A stretch of 64,000 nucleotides of DNA from contig OX621236.1 in the NCBI GenBank assembly GCA_951640165.1, positions 25,350,948 through 25,414,947 of the forward strand, given 5' to 3'. Within the stretch, counting starts at the first letter, position 1. Every line of letters begins with the position of its first letter. Source of the stretch: Pseudoips prasinana. Its lineage: Eukaryota; Arthropoda; Insecta; Lepidoptera; Nolidae. Shown piece after piece: positions 1 to 13,083 of this stretch. Made by a program: the position numbers and the translations under genes. The notes beneath the pieces are model-generated. The model did not search any database. It was not told the origin of the DNA and saw only the letters and a program-made list of their open reading frames with translations.

Positions 1-492
1 AATTGAAGATTTTACGAAGTTTAATCATCTAGATCTAGTATTGTACTAAATCGATGTCAAGACTAAATAAACTTTTTTACTGACTTTAAAAAGATGGCGT
101 TATCAATTCATCTGTATGTTGCTTTTTAACGTTACGTGATTTTCGGTGGTTGTGAACCGCTAATGAGTCCGATGAAGCAGTGAAAGCCTCCAAGGCTTAC
201 TCTAAATATCAAGTTAAGAAAAAGAACCACTAATTATGATGATTTTGTTCAAATCGGTTGTTACAGGTTTAAACAGCGTTTACTGGGTTTAAAGATTATT
301 CTCAATAAAAACAAATAAGTCACTTACTTGTGAACAATAAATAATAACTTATACATAACTTACATAAACTCGAGTTCGTAGTTTCCCTTAGTACATTATT
401 ATTATATGGCCGAGATTAAGATATTAAGTTCGATTGTCGTACAATTTATGAGTAATTATAATTAAATTAATACATTAGATGATTGTAAATTT
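1..492. other. no gene recognised
   Basis: AT-rich non-coding sequence. I see no long open frame, RNA gene or recognisable repeat boundary before the tandem duplication that starts near 493. Confidence 0.5.
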
Positions 493-1512
493 TTAATGTG
501 TGGTGGTAGTTTGTTGTACATCTGTGCCCCTTGATAAGTCAGCATCTTCTTGCCATAATTTGTCCTAATCTTAGGTAAGACCAAAAACTCGCCCGTGTGT
601 ATTAAAGAAGAGTTGAAGTGGTCTGATGTTTATTCAAAACTGTCGATTGTATTGAAGTTTACTATTAATTACTACGATATTTAAAGACTCGGCGTTACAG
701 AAAAAAGAAATATAATGGAACGTGTAAACATATTGCTGTAGTAGCCTGTACATTTTGGCGTGGGAGCGAGCGGACGGAATTTAATCCCATTTGTGTCCAT
801 ATTTTGAGGCATCTATCTCATGCAGGTTTCATGCTAACAGGCAGAATATCTGATAGAACTGAAACTAGTTCACATATTGTACATTCAAGCACTTTTATAT
901 ATTAAAAGATTTCGCAGGTGGCGCATACTGAGCTTGTGCATAACCTGGTGTAACTCTATAGTATAACTAAGTCAATAAGAGAAATAGAATTATGAAATTT
1001 AATGTGTGGTGGTAGTTTGTTGTACATCTGTGCCCCTTGATAAGTCAGCATCTTATTGCCATAATTTGTCCTAATCTTAAGACCAAAAAACTCGCCCGTG
1101 TGTATTAAAGAAGTGTTGAAGTGGTCTGATGTTTCTTCAAAACTGTCGATTGTATTAAAGTTTACTATTAATTACTACGATATTTGAAGACTTGGCGTTA
1201 CAGAAAAACTAAATATATTGGAACGTGTAAACATATTGCTGTAGTAGCCTGTACATTTTGGCGTGGGAGCGAGCGGACGGAATTTAATCCCATTTGTGCC
1301 CATATTTTGAGGCATCTATCTCATGCAGGTTTAATGCTAACAGGCAGAATATCTGATAGAACTGAAACTAGTTCACGTTAGCCTACATATTGTACATTCA
1401 AGCACTTTTGTATATTAAAAGATTTCACAGGTGGCGCATACTGAGATTGTGTATAACTTTGTGAAACTCCATAGTATAACTAAGTCGATAAGAGAAATAG
1501 AATTATGAAATT
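493..1512. repeat. two-copy tandem duplication, unit about 510 bp
   Basis: Copy 1 runs from about 493 to 998 and copy 2 from about 999 to 1512. Both begin TTAATGTGTGGTGGTAG and end GAGAAATAGAATTATGAAAT, and they differ by scattered substitutions and small indels. Each copy carries the same short frame; it is open for about 60 codons in copy 2 (1184-1381, no ATG at its start) and broken in copy 1. The encoded peptide has no family I recognise, and decay in one copy argues against a functional exon. It is either a local tandem duplication or a dimer of an unknown repeat. Confidence 0.85.
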
Positions 1513-1649
1513 GTTGTTATTTATAAGTAGGCAATTTGTTCATCTGAGATATTTTAATTCAATAAATCATAAATGTACCCAAAATACAGCCTCGATCCTT
1601 GCGGTCATCGTATTTTAGGTAAAGACAACGCTTTCCGAATGACCAAGAC

Positions 1650-1868
1650 TAAACATGTGGCTCAGTGGTTAAGGTTTTGCCTTGCTGCTACTTTGGTACC
1701 CTCGTATTTTGAGTTCGAGTCCTGTACAGGGTATTTGTGTGACCCGTAAATTGAGTTCTGAGTGAGAATGTGAGTGAATCTGTCGGTGAATTGCACCATT
1801 GCAACGTCCCCCGCGATATAGGGATTAAATGATATAGAACAGGTGCTATTATAAAAAGAAATTGCAAA
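1650..1868 (+). mobile_element. tRNA-derived SINE
   Basis: An A-box-like TGGCTCAGTGGTTAAGG near 1658 and a B-box GTTCGAGTCC near 1713 have tRNA-like spacing. A tRNA-unrelated body follows and ends in an A-rich stretch near 1860. This is the internal Pol III promoter layout of lepidopteran SINEs. It is not a functional tRNA gene because no acceptor stem closes around the boxes. Confidence 0.7.
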
Positions 1869-1914
1869 AATGTTGACAATACCTAAACTAGGGCATATAC
1901 TTTACATTTTATTG

Positions 1915-2140
1915 TTCTGTCGAGTCTTCTGTTGAGCCGTGTGGTTTCCGCCCATGAAAAAATAACAGGGCCACATGGCATCCCATGGGTATCGTAAAAG
2001 ACGACTAAGGGATACACCAAGAGTAGTGCAACATGCCAAGAGAGGTTGGAGGGGATTGCCCGCATGTCAAGCGCGGCAAATCCCTCCAATTGGCAACGTT
2101 GGGGGAGACCTATTTCCAGCAGTGGACGATATCAGGCTGA
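1915..2140 (+). repeat. LINE/SINE 3'-end fragment with trinucleotide tail
   Basis: The segment ends with a CAGCAGTGGACG-type motif and GCTGATGATGATG, a 3' terminus I associate with dispersed lepidopteran RTE-like LINEs and their SINE passengers. No coding capacity remains. Family assignment is from memory of this motif and is moderate at best. Confidence 0.55.
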
Positions 2141-3090
2141 TGATGATGTTGATGTTTTATCAAGGAAATTTCAAGGTATTCTAGTTATCCTAAACTTAAC
2201 CAAAAATCTAGAACAGTAATGGAATCAGACGTCACTTTGCGGAAATCCATAACAATCAAAATACAAAATCAATATGTAGTGTTAATTCCGCTAATTGTCA
2301 GTTTAATCATGCCGGGATGCAATTTGCACCGCCCTCCCGCCCGCAAAAATGTTTCTCTTTTTTATATTGTCCTTCTTGCAGGTGCAAATTTTTGGGGGCG
2401 TATTAACATATTGATTTTTTATTTTGATAATCTAGAACAATAAAATAGAAAGAAAGAAAGAAAATATATTGATTTTATTTAACTCAATTCGCACGGCGAT
2501 ACTACCCTACCCTTAATGAGTGTAACATCGTTCCGGCACGTATGCGTATCTTTTAACTTCTGCAGGAAGCTGTAATTTGAGTTTCAAAGACGAAACGCGA
2601 CTTTTTCGTCAGTTTTAATTATTCTTCCTTCCCATATTAATGAGGGTGAATAATTTCTCTCCCGTGATTAAAGTACATTACGTAATCCAGGCACGTGTTT
2701 CACAGAATAATTTGTACAAAAATTGTATACCTACTTAATATTGTTAAACACTTGTACCGCAATCTATTCCTAATTCCCTTTGAAATAGAATATTGTATAG
2801 AAAACTTACAAGTAAATTCTAATGACTTATTCGAATATCATTAAAAAATTCTTTTCAATAATTGGCGACTTTGTGTCCGTAAATTATGTTTGTAAAGTAC
2901 TCCGCGACACAAGGATTAAATTACGTATGCGGGTAGTCTTTCAAAAAATGATGGCATTCCAAATTTTGTTGCTAATGTTAAATGAGATAAATGAGATGAA
3001 ATAATTATTGAAAAGAATCGAATAATACATAATAATATATGTATTAATTTACTTCTAAACATACACATTGATATTTTCCTCTTGCTATTT
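2141..3090. other. no gene recognised
   Basis: Non-coding AT-rich sequence with a short GAAA run near 2450. Small open frames here show no family features. Confidence 0.5.
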
Positions 3091-3102
3091 AGGACATTCT
3101 TT
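3091..3102. repeat. TSD of RTE-like LINE (copy at 7086-7097)
   Basis: AGGACATTCTTT occurs directly at both ends of the minus-strand LINE, 12 of 12 bases identical. It supports a full-length insertion and fixes the element boundaries. Confidence 0.8.
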
Positions 3103-6100
3103 GATGATGACTCCAGACCGGTTTCGGTCACGGCGACTGCCTCAACTCCGTACAGATAGTTGTCGTTGGTATGCTCGCATATGACTACAGTAGCCAATCT
3201 TATTTGAGAAGGTCCACGCACATTGCGGGCATATGAGCACACCATTATTAAAATTATAACTGATCGCTGCAGGTGGTCGGGCTTTCAGTTCGTCACGTCT
3301 AGAGTCAAGCTCTGACCGACGATGCTCCTCAAAGTCAAAAACTTTGTTTTTGACTAGAGCTCTCCAATCAGATCTGTCGGCCGCAAGCCTTTCCCACAAC
3401 GAGGTCTCAATGTCACATTTCTTCATATGGCGTTTTTGCACATCTTTATATCGGAGGAACTGTCCGCCTTGCTTTCGTTTCCCCTCCTTCAGCTCGGAAT
3501 AAAAGATACGCTTAGCCACTCGCTCCTCCGCCATTCGAGACACGTGACCGCACCATCGAAGCTGTCGCCGCATAAGGTAAGCCTCAATGCCACCAACATT
3601 GGCTCGTCGCAGCACTACGGTGTTACGCACACGATCAGACCATCGGATCTTAAGTATTTTACGCAGGCATTTAAGGTGGAAATGGTCTAGTGTGCGGATA
3701 TGCCGACGGTATACAGTCCACGTCTCGGCGGAGTATAAGATGTTGGGCAATACTATTGCCGTATATACCGATATTTTGGTAGCCAGTTTGAGGTTATGGG
3801 AACGGAAGACCTTAGCATCCAGCCTGCCGAATGCTGCAGCAGCAGCACCGATTCTGCCGTTGATCTCAGCATCAAGGTCGCACTTCGATGTTAATGTGCT
3901 CCCCAGATACCGGAATTTATCAACCTGCTTTAACGGGTCCGCACCGAGTTTCATGGTCAGTGTCTCATGACCGTTATTGTCCAAGGACATAACTTCCGTC
4001 TTCTTGATACTGATCTTCAGGCCAATTTTTTGGCAAGCCTCGTGAAAGTTGGACATCAATTGCTGCAGGCTATCTGGGGATTCCGCCACGAAACACAGGT
4101 CGTCTGCATACATGATCTCAGTGATCATTGCATACGAAACTTTGGTGCGGGCCTTAAATCTGGCTAGATTAAAAAGATTGCCGTCTGTTCGGAAACGGAT
4201 GTGAACTCCATCGGAAAATAATTGCAGGGCCTCGCGGACTACGACTGCAAAGTACAACGCGAACAGTGTAGGTGCAAGAACACACCCTTGCTTCACCCCA
4301 CAGGTAACGGGGAAGAAGTCTGACTGATCGTCGTCGCCAGCGACACAGAACTCCATGTCATCATGCAGGAGTCTCAGGAGTCTCACAAATTTATCCGTGC
4401 ATCCTAACTTTTCCAGTACTATCCAGAGGGCTTCTCGAGGCACACTATCAAAGGCTTTCTCAAGGTCAACGAAGCACAGGTATAGCTTTCGCCCCTGTTC
4501 ACGGCTCTTTTCTTGTAGTTGACGCAATGAGAAAATCGCCTCACAAGTGCCTCGGTCAGGTCGGAAGCCAAACTGGGTTTCCGGCAAAATCTTTTCAGAT
4601 AGGGTCATTAGGCGGTTCAGTAATACTCTGGCAAAGACTTTTCCCCTGGAAGTAAAAGTACCCTACTAGTGTAGTAAACTAACCTAAAAGTGAAATACCG
4701 CGGTAAGAGTTACAATCGGAACGGTCGCCCTTGTTCTTGTATAGGGCACAAATACGGGACACTTTAAAGTCTGCTGGAATACGTTCCGTTTCCCACACAA
4801 GAACAAAAAGTTCATAAAAGGCTGAATGCAACTCGTCACCGCCATATTTGATCAATTCTCCCGGTATGCAGTCCATGCCAGCCGCACGCTTATTTGGCTG
4901 TTGTTTTAAGGCAAGAACGATCTCATTGCGTGACAGTGGCTCGTTCATCTGACTTGCTACTGACATCTGAGGCATCGATCTGATGTGTTCTAGATCAGCT
5001 GATCGATCAACATTAAGTAGGGCACTAAAGTGTTCAGCCCATCGCTTTAATATAGCGTCTTTAGATTCTAGAAGGCCTTTGCCGTCCATGGACTTCAAAG
5101 GGACCTTCAGCGAATTCCTCGTACTAATCAGTTTTCGAACCTCACCGTAGAACTCTCCGAGCTGATTCGTATCAGCGAGCCACTGCATGTGCCGAGCTTT
5201 TTCTTGCCACCACCGATTTTTTATTTCCCTAGAAAGTTTTCGCAGCTCCAGGTCACTCTTTTTGATCTCTGCAGCGCCTCTACCTTGCTTCTCTGTGCTA
5301 CCATTCCTAAGCAGGACACGATGTTTGCCGATTGCATCCGCAAGAACCCTATCGTTCTCATCAAACCAGTCCTCATTCTTACGGACTTTGACACCCAAAG
5401 TATTTTGAGCAGTGTCTAAAATATGAGAAGATAAAGAAAGCTCTGCATCAACCCCCTCCGCGCCGTTTCGTAGGGATGGGAGCGTACTAGCTAAAGTTTG
5501 TGCAAACTGTTGTCTAGTCCCGAGATTCTGAAGCTTATCTACATCTAAGCACGCAAGCTTCACTCTTCCTGATCTGCGGGGACGACGTAAGCAGAGATTC
5601 AATTTGGTGACAACAAGCCGGTGATCAGTCCAACAGTGTGCTCCCCGCATTGCACGGGTTATTTGGATTTGGGAAATATCTTTTTGTCGTACGATTGCGT
5701 TAAATGCCAGTGTTTTGATCGTGGGTGCATCCACGTAGCCTTGTGCTTGGCGCGAAGTCGGAACATAGTGTTCGTTATAGCCATATCGAATTGAGCACAA
5801 AGACTAAGCAACAACCTGCCATTACTATTCATGTTGCCTATTCCGTGTCTGCCTAAAACTTTAGGCCAGGCTTCATAGTCCCGCCCGACTCTGGCATTAA
5901 AGTCGCCCAGTAGTAAGATCTGTTCACTGGGGCGTACGCGCTCGAGACAGTGTGTCAACTCCTCATAAAATTTATCCTTGATGTCATCAGACTTGTCCAG
6001 CGTTGGAGCATAGACACTGATGACATTAAGATAATTGTCGTGTTCAAGATGCAAGCGCAATGTGGTCACGCGGTCGGAAATGTGCACAGGATATTCCTGA

Positions 6101-7085
6101 AGACGCTTTAAGAGGTGGTTTTTGATAGCAAAACCAACGCCCGACCGCCGCGGTTCAGAGGCAGCAGTACCTTTCCACAGAAAAGTATACCCGCCACCGT
6201 CTTCCACCAGCTCCCCTTCGTCTGCGAGATGTGTTTCGCTGAGAGCAGCCACATCTATATTATAGCGACGAAGTTCTCGAGCTACAATAGCGGTTTTTCG
6301 CTCAGGACAGGCGTTAGCATCACTATCGAGAAGCGTCCGAACGTTCCACGCACCGAATGTCATAGTATTGGATGATGGTTGCGTTTTCTTTTTATTACTT
6401 GTGTAGCGTCGACCACGATAGAAATAGATGCAGAGGCAGCCGTGGTTACTACCCTCTCTTAAGTCGGGGTGAGTATTTTTTGGGACACCTTTTCTAGTCC
6501 CCTCCCTGGCTGAGCAGGGAAAGCAGTGCCTCCCTAAATAGGGCTGCTTTGTCACCCTGGGGGCTGCCGAATCCATTCTGTCACCCCATGCGCAGAGCGA
6601 AAGCGACCACGGTGTACATACATACACCCCCAGAACCGCCCGTGTGCAGGCATCAGACAAAGCCTGGTTCGCATCAATCCAGACCTCTCTACCTCACCCC
6701 ATCGCCACAGGACTTTGCTGTAATCGGAGTCCATGTTCGGAAGCAGTCAGGTGCGCAGGAAATATTAAGGTGCATAAGTGTACGCGCAAACACAGATGCA
6801 CACACTCGTCCTTCCCCTCCTATCTCTAGTGGAACGGAGAACCACTACAACTAGAGGAGAGTTTGGATGATGTGTCTGGCCGACGGTAACTATACGCTCT
6901 CTACCGTCGCCCTTGGCCTTCCACAATTGCCGTGCTAGTCCGCCAAGTCCGCCAAACCCGCTGCATATCAGCTGTGGGTTGCCTTCCTTGAAACAGACTT
7001 TATATACAAAGTGGGAGAGAGCCACAATAATACATTCGATTGTACCTGTCGAACGCAAGGCAGTTTAACGTCTTGCCCGGGACGA
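3103..7085 (-). mobile_element. RTE-like non-LTR retrotransposon, complete but mutated
   Basis: The element lies on the minus strand and is bounded by a perfect 12-bp direct repeat, AGGACATTCTTT, at 3091-3102 and 7086-7097, which I read as its TSD. Its 3' end (left side) finishes in ATC-type trinucleotides rather than poly(A), as RTE-clade elements do. It codes for an apurinic-type endonuclease and a reverse transcriptase with a C-terminal zinc finger, and I see no RNase H. Length of about 4.0 kb fits the RTE/BovB class. The region 6364-7085 is 5' leader. At least two coding breaks show this copy is not autonomous. Confidence 0.8.
3142..6363 (-). pseudogene. endonuclease-reverse transcriptase polyprotein, frameshifted
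   Basis: The frame begins at ATG 6363. The N-terminal third is an endonuclease/exonuclease/phosphatase fold with GAWNVRTL, LSETH, LLLGDFNARVG and, after a break, WTDHRLV. A frameshift near 5690-5720 moves the reading into the next frame (visible to 4679). A second disruption at 4609-4680 introduces stops before the reverse transcriptase resumes (4608-3142). That block has [10 protein letters not shown], the catalytic aspartate in [20 protein letters not shown] and the active-site box YADD. The C-terminus holds a Cys/His finger starting CPQC. It resembles proteins annotated as craniofacial-development-protein-2-like, which derive from RTE/BovB LINEs. Confidence 0.85.
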
Positions 7086-7261
7086 AGGACATTCTTTATA
7101 TACCTACTGTATATAAAGAATATGCGAATTACAGCACAATTATACACGGCAGAATAGCTTTCAAAAAGAAGTAAGAAAGTGTATGATAGAGTATAATGTT
7201 ATTCTGTTTGCTGCAATCATGCCAACGTAAGGCAAAAGCCATTGTTTTAGTTACTATTGTT

Positions 7262-7590
7262 AACTGCTTCGTTGATCTAGCGGTAGCATGTTCATTCGCA
7301 GATAATGAGGTCATGGGTTCAATTCCCAGGTAGTGTCAAAAAATCTCAGTAGTGACCCGGTGGTTTTTTCCGAAAGTTTTGCGGCGTTGCCGTAAATCCT
7401 GAACTCTTTGTGGAAATGTCGGATTATGAATGTGAGGGAACAGAAAGTCTAACTGTGTTCATACTCACTATTGTGTACAAATTAGTGCGGTAGAATTTTT
7501 GGCTAGTCTCCATTTAGACTGACCGCCATGCCTGAATTTCGATCAGGAAGACACTATTGTGTCAGCAATATATTCCGCTTGACGTAGATA
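7262..7590 (+). mobile_element. tRNA-derived SINE
   Basis: An A-box-like TCTAGCGGTAGC near 7277 and a B-box GGTTCAATTCC near 7316 precede a body of about 250 bp that contains CTGACCGCCATGCCTG. It looks like a long lepidopteran SINE family member. Confidence 0.7.
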
Positions 7591-8184
7591 TTCTTTTATT
7601 TTTGACATAATGATAAAATAAATATTTTTAATATAATTCACTTGAAGTATCTTTTCTTCCGCTTAAAATTGTCTACCTAAAATGTCCTGTACTGCAGTGA
7701 CTTCTATTTCATAAGCTTCAAAGCACTTTCCTCTCAGATATTTCTTCTACGTCGGAAATTATTAGATTGAATTCACTAGGAGCAAGGTCTAGTTTATATA
7801 AAGGCTTCTCAAGAGTGGTCTTATGAGCCAAGGTCTTACCTTTATGAATCAAGAGTCTTTGTGTGTCTTTGAGAATTGACCTCGCCTTTTTCATGAATTA
7901 CGTTACTCAACTTTTATATGTGTTCTACCTTACTCATAGGTAGAGCTCTAAGCTACTCGTCCTTAGATGGACGCAGTTAAAGGACGCTCGTTAGCCAGCA
8001 AACAATGAAATTGCATACTGTTTCTTGTCTTTTTGTGTACAACACAATATAAACAATAAATAATTCTAATCTTGTTACGAGATCTACTATCTCTGAGTGT
8101 AATAATGGGAGAATCACGTAACAGTCACCTGTGATCTTTCGTTTTTATATTTATTGTATTATAGACGGATATAATAATAATATC

Positions 8185-8425
8185 TGGGGACAATGTCACA
8201 CAGATCATCCTAGCCCCGAACTAAGCAAAGCTTGTACTATGGGTACCAGGCAACGATATCCATACTTATATAGATAGATAACTACTTATATACATAGAAA
8301 ACATCCATGACTCAGAAACAAATATTCGTGCTCATCACACAAATATTTGCACTTACCGGGATTCGAACCCAGGACCACCAGCTTCGTAGGCAGGAGCACT
8401 ACCAACCAGGCTATGATGACCGATA
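8185..8425 (-). mobile_element. tRNA-derived SINE, minus orientation (copy 1)
   Basis: The reverse complement carries an A-box TAGCCTGGTTGGTAG and a B-box GGTTCGAATCC, followed by a body that ends near the GGACAATGTCACAC motif. It is nearly identical to the copy at 10225-10467, so the two are recent members of one family. Confidence 0.8.
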
Positions 8426-9721
8426 TGTTTCAACAATCGCCAAAGAGCAGCTAGGTGACTATCACCATTGACCACTAACACCTACATAGTATAGACTAGA
8501 TAGATTCACGATTAATGGCATCGTCAGCGCAGTAGATAATACTGACATGATACCAGCCGCATTTTAAACTAAAAATCGAGTAGTGCACGCTTTTGCAAGC
8601 GAGGCATTAAGTGTACTGAAACTCAATCATGGATCCATCCATCCATGGAAATATCAGTTTATATGGCTCTAAACGAATTAATTTGTTCACGTGACTACTA
8701 GCGTAAATTTGAATCGAAAAAGTTCAGGTTTCTAAAGCGGGAATGATTACGATCCCTGGCAAATATGGATGGACTGTGCTTGAATCTGTTTTCACAAATT
8801 AACCCTATCTCCGACGAAGAAGTGTTTCCTCAAATAACACTAACACTACTTAGCACCCCAAAAAAATATACTAGAATGATAAGGATTTAGTTAGCCAGGT
8901 GAAACTGTGTCGCTGCTACCCGACTACTTGGTGTAGTTCTAAGTCACCTTTTACAAATCTAAATCTGCCCTTTCTATTAATTTTTTTCTTAATGGTTAAC
9001 TGGATCGATCCGAATATAAAACGCTTACAAAAAATGAGTGAGAGAAAAATGGGTGACCTTCAATAAAAACAGAAATATTCAAAGCAAAGATAAATTCTAT
9101 TTACTTAAATAATAATATATAAATGTCTAAACGAACTTGAATTGCCCAACGAAGTTATCAAGAAAAAATAAATTGGAATCATTCGATATTTATGAAGACG
9201 GTTGAATTTCACAACAATTTTCTCGAATTTATCAAGATACAACACAAATATTGTTCAAGGAAAGCTTCCTTTTAAAAGTAAGACTTAAACATAGAGTAGA
9301 TATTTACGGAGAACAAGTACCTACACTCTACCCACGTATAAACATGAAGGGGTAATTAAAAACCGTACATCTTTCCTGGTAAGATATATTGTCGATATCG
9401 CTGCGCGCGAAAATAAACTTATGGACCACCTCGATCCCAAATATTTTCGTAAAACTACTTTACTTTATCCTTCTATTACCTGACATTCTCGCGACGCGTT
9501 GTTCACTACTTCAACCTAATATTATTTTGCCTACCTTATACCGGCCGGTCTCTCGGGTTGTTCTGACCTCTTCGGCTTGGAATGGAACCGACTGTTACTA
9601 CAGAAACTGTCCTCCAAAAACTAGGGATAGCTCCGATCATAATGGAGAGAAAACTATTATATTATACATGAATTCAAATGAAAAGTGACATGTTTAATGT
9701 GGTGTAAAATGGGCGAAATTG

Positions 9722-10036
9722 AAATGGGAATGGACTGGATCATCATATGAGCCGAAAAACGCCCACTGCTGGACAAAGACCTCCCCAAAAGATCTCCACA
9801 ATTGCCGGTATTGCGCGACCAATAGTAGTATTCCAGCGTCCCTCATAAGATCATCGGTCCATCTTGTAGGGGGCCTGCCCGTCTGATAAGGCCCATAGTG
9901 AGCGACCTGTTCTTAAGTCATCACCGGCGATACACACTTTCGACTTAAGACACTGCGGTATATGGGACGAGAAGATGTTACGTAGCTTCCTGAACACTGC
10001 CCGAATGGGCCGGATATAAAGCCAGAATAGGCGAAT
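9722..10036 (-). mobile_element. RTE-like LINE 3' fragment
   Basis: The reverse complement matches the familiar 3' region of lepidopteran RTE-like LINEs. It shows the GCCGAAAAACGCCCACTGC segment near 9752 and later AGATCATCGGTCCATCTTG. It is truncated and has no long frame. Orientation is minus. Confidence 0.6.
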
Positions 10037-10224
10037 CATTGTGGAAGCAAATGGATAGTAATGCTAAGCTGAAATGCACACAAATAGAACTGCATGGAGA
10101 CTGTTGACTGTTAAAGTAGACCTATGCCAATTTGGTCGTAAACAGCTGGAGAGCAAGATACATATAATATAATCAAGGTATGAAATGATAAAAATACGAG
10201 CCGGGATCAGAGAAAATATATATT

Positions 10225-10467
10225 TTTTTTATGGACAATGTCACACATCATCCTAGCCCCAAACTAAACAAAGCTTTTACTATGGGTACCAGGCGACGAT
10301 ATACATACTTATATAGATAGATAAATACTTATATACATAGAAAACATCCATGACTCAGAAACAAATATTCGTGCTCATCACACAAATATTCGCACTTACC
10401 GGGATTCGAACCCAGGACCACCAGCTTCGTAGGCAGGAGCACTACCAACTAGGCTACGGTGACCGTC
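10225..10467 (-). mobile_element. tRNA-derived SINE, minus orientation (copy 2)
   Basis: Almost the same sequence as 8185-8425, with the same boxes in reverse complement and the same GGACAATGTCACAC end. It is preceded by a T-run, the complement of its A-tail. Confidence 0.8.
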
Positions 10468-11496
10468 AAATATTTGGCTTATGTTACATGATACAAGGTT
10501 TACATATAGAGCTAAGAATTATGTAAATAGATTGATAAGGACAGCAGTTCAATTAGGGAATATTTTACACATGGTCGCTATCTACACGTCTCGAAAAGCC
10601 GAGATTTTCATTAATTAATTCAATTATATTTCCACACATCATACTCCCACTTACTCGTAGGCGTGAGAAGTATTTAAATGTATATTTAGCTGCTATATAT
10701 TCGTAGTAAAAAGCTTCGTTTGCCTACGACAAATATTTAGTTACAGGCAAATTATGTTTTCTTCTAAAACAGCTTTTAGAAATTGAGAGTGTACCTATTA
10801 TGTTTGTATTTGACGGTTCTTTAAAAAGGATTAATTTAATAAGTGATTGAATATGTAGGTTACTTGTTTACTAACTTACTTTCTTATTGTATGGGCAGTA
10901 GTTACCCTAGTGTCAGAGTTCTTCAAGCCGCCCAGTAGGCCTCTGAAATGGCTTAACGATTGTTGTACAATGACTACAACCGGGACCGACAACTTAACGT
11001 GACCACCGAAAAATTAAACCACTTTGGCTATTTGGCGGCGTCCAATTGTGTCTGTCCAAGCTAATTTAGGTAATAGTTAACTTGAATTATGTTTTGTTGC
11101 AATCATCCATACGCCAATTACCATCAGGACGGTCATAAAATTAACTTTGTCCCAACTTACAGGAGTATATATATATATATTTATTTTATAAAATGAATAG
11201 CGCTGTTCTAAAAACCTGTTCTATCCGTTACAAACAAAGCCAACTTAACAGGTCATTGAGTGTTGAATCGGACAACCGGGAGACTAGCTGTCTTTAAAGT
11301 TGTCAGAAAAAGAATCAAAATAAATCCAATCTGTCGCTAGAGACTCGAAGAAGCACAGATCAGTAGTTGACAGTAGTCCTTCCTCACAAATGAATCATGA
11401 GAGCGAAGAAGTTGATGCAGAGATACACAAACGTTAGCCACCAAAGCATTAAAGCACAATTTTTGTAAACAAAGGATATATCAACAAAAACTTACT

Positions 11497-11720
11497 ACTG
11501 AAGCGTTGGCGTGGTTGATAGATACTTGCCTTTCCCACCGCAGGTCGTAGGTTCGATTCCCACCCAGGATAGATATTTTTGTGCATAAACATGTCGGTTT
11601 GTCCGAGTATGGGCGTATTTACAACAGAAAAGTAGTATATTTGTTACCTGGTCTCCATAATATAAGCTCTGCTTAGTTTGGGATCCGATGGCCGTGTGTG
11701 ATCCACGCGAACCAGTTATT
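11497..11720 (+). mobile_element. tRNA-derived SINE, plus orientation
   Basis: A B-box GGTTCGATTCC at about 11551 follows an A-box-like GCGTGGTTGATAG. The body ends with the ATAAGCTCTGCTTAGTTTGG motif, which also occurs in reverse in the copy at 20515-20790, so the two belong to one family. Confidence 0.7.
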
Positions 11721-12855
11721 AGCCCCTAAGCAAAACTGTGTTTGCTGATAACAACGGAGTGCATGCGCGCACGATGCCAAATCAACACAGCGCTAATTGT
11801 ACGTGAATCTTATTCATCTCTTATTAAAATAGACCCTAAAAATCTAGGATTGCCAAAGTAATTTCGATGAGTTTTGGGACGGTAAAACTCATCAAAATGT
11901 CGATATTATAATGAGTATTGGTGTCGCAGCTGTCTACAATATTATACCTTTAGTGATTCGAATCAATAAAGGCCGATATACATTTGACGTACTACATAGA
12001 TGATTTGTCAGAAAAATTAATCATATATTTGAAACGCATGTAAAAATATAAAATACATTATTTTTAAATTTAAAATCGTGTTTGTTCAACAGTCATATAT
12101 TTATCGGTAGGTACCTACACAATTGATGGCGTGGATATGTAGTGAACTAGTCTATACTTGTTAGCCAACTAGGAATTCTCTATAAAAGAGGGCCTGCTGA
12201 ATTCTGAAGCTCTAGAAAATAATGATGTTCAAATGACGTGACAATGCTTCTTGAGACATGTAAATAAACCAAATGTAATGATTGCAGCACGATATTTCCT
12301 TTCAATTAATGGGACACTTCCGTTTCAAACGCAGCCAACGCTACCCTATCCTACTGCCATAAAGCACACACGCACATACACACACACATACAGATAAATC
12401 TAACAGTGGTACACAAGTCGCCGTCCCCGGAGAATAAAATGATAACTGCCATTGTCTTAGTGTTAGTGTTATGTCATTTTTGGGATCTGTGGGTGGTAAT
12501 ACATCAGCTCAATTTTTTCGTAATTTTTATACAGTTATTTTACGAAGTTACAAAACTTTACAATAGTATTCATAGATTTAAGGCAGGCCCTAAATTACGA
12601 GAAAAAAATGTTAATATTATACTATCGAAATGTATTCCTACTTGTTAGTATGATAAACATTCATAGAATTATGTTCTCGTGAAAAATATTCTACTAGAAA
12701 ATGATAAACGCAGTTACCATTTTATTCTCGTTCAGAACCAAATAGACGCTTAATATAACGATGTGTTAGTAAAATTACGTTTATGGTTTTTAACAGTAAG
12801 AGATATTGTCATCATTTGAAATCAACTTCACCAGATGGAAATAATGGAAAATTGA

Positions 12856-12981
12856 GGTACATACGGCTACATATCTAGCTATACATTTCCAGTATAACCT
12901 GATCCCGCGTTGTATAGGATTTCCATACAATGAGAGGTCAGCTTATATTGGAAATGTATAGCTTGATATGTAGCCGTGTGT
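12856..12981. repeat. imperfect hairpin MITE inside the DNA transposon
   Basis: The left arm (ACGGCTACATATCTAGCTAT near 12863) pairs with an inverted right arm ending near 12977, with arms of about 45 nt and a small inner palindrome around TTGTATAGGATTTCC. It looks like a foldback element inserted in the older transposon. Confidence 0.65.
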
Positions 12982-13083
12982 ACAAGACCTAGCTGTCATC
13001 AAAAAGATGCCTAAATAAAATATTTCAAAACGATAATCAGCTGTCAACCTCTAATACTCATAATGCTATTGATAATCGCGAAG

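Larger units (their letters stand above)
7591..12400. other. gene-free stretch with dispersed repeats
   Basis: Apart from SINEs and a LINE fragment listed separately, I see only AT-rich non-coding DNA, a short TA microsatellite near 11166, and a repeat-like GGGACCGAC-containing segment near 10960-11030. Short open frames here (for example 9389-9688) lack family features. Confidence 0.45.

Noticed and set aside
160..215. CTAATGAGTCCGATGAAGCAGTG resembling a hammerhead ribozyme core
   Set aside because: The required CTGATGA and paired stems are not present; the match is partial and probably chance.
7262..7345. Possible tRNA genes at A/B-box pairs across the window
   Set aside because: The boxes lie in repeated SINE bodies; no cloverleaf with a closed acceptor stem was seen.
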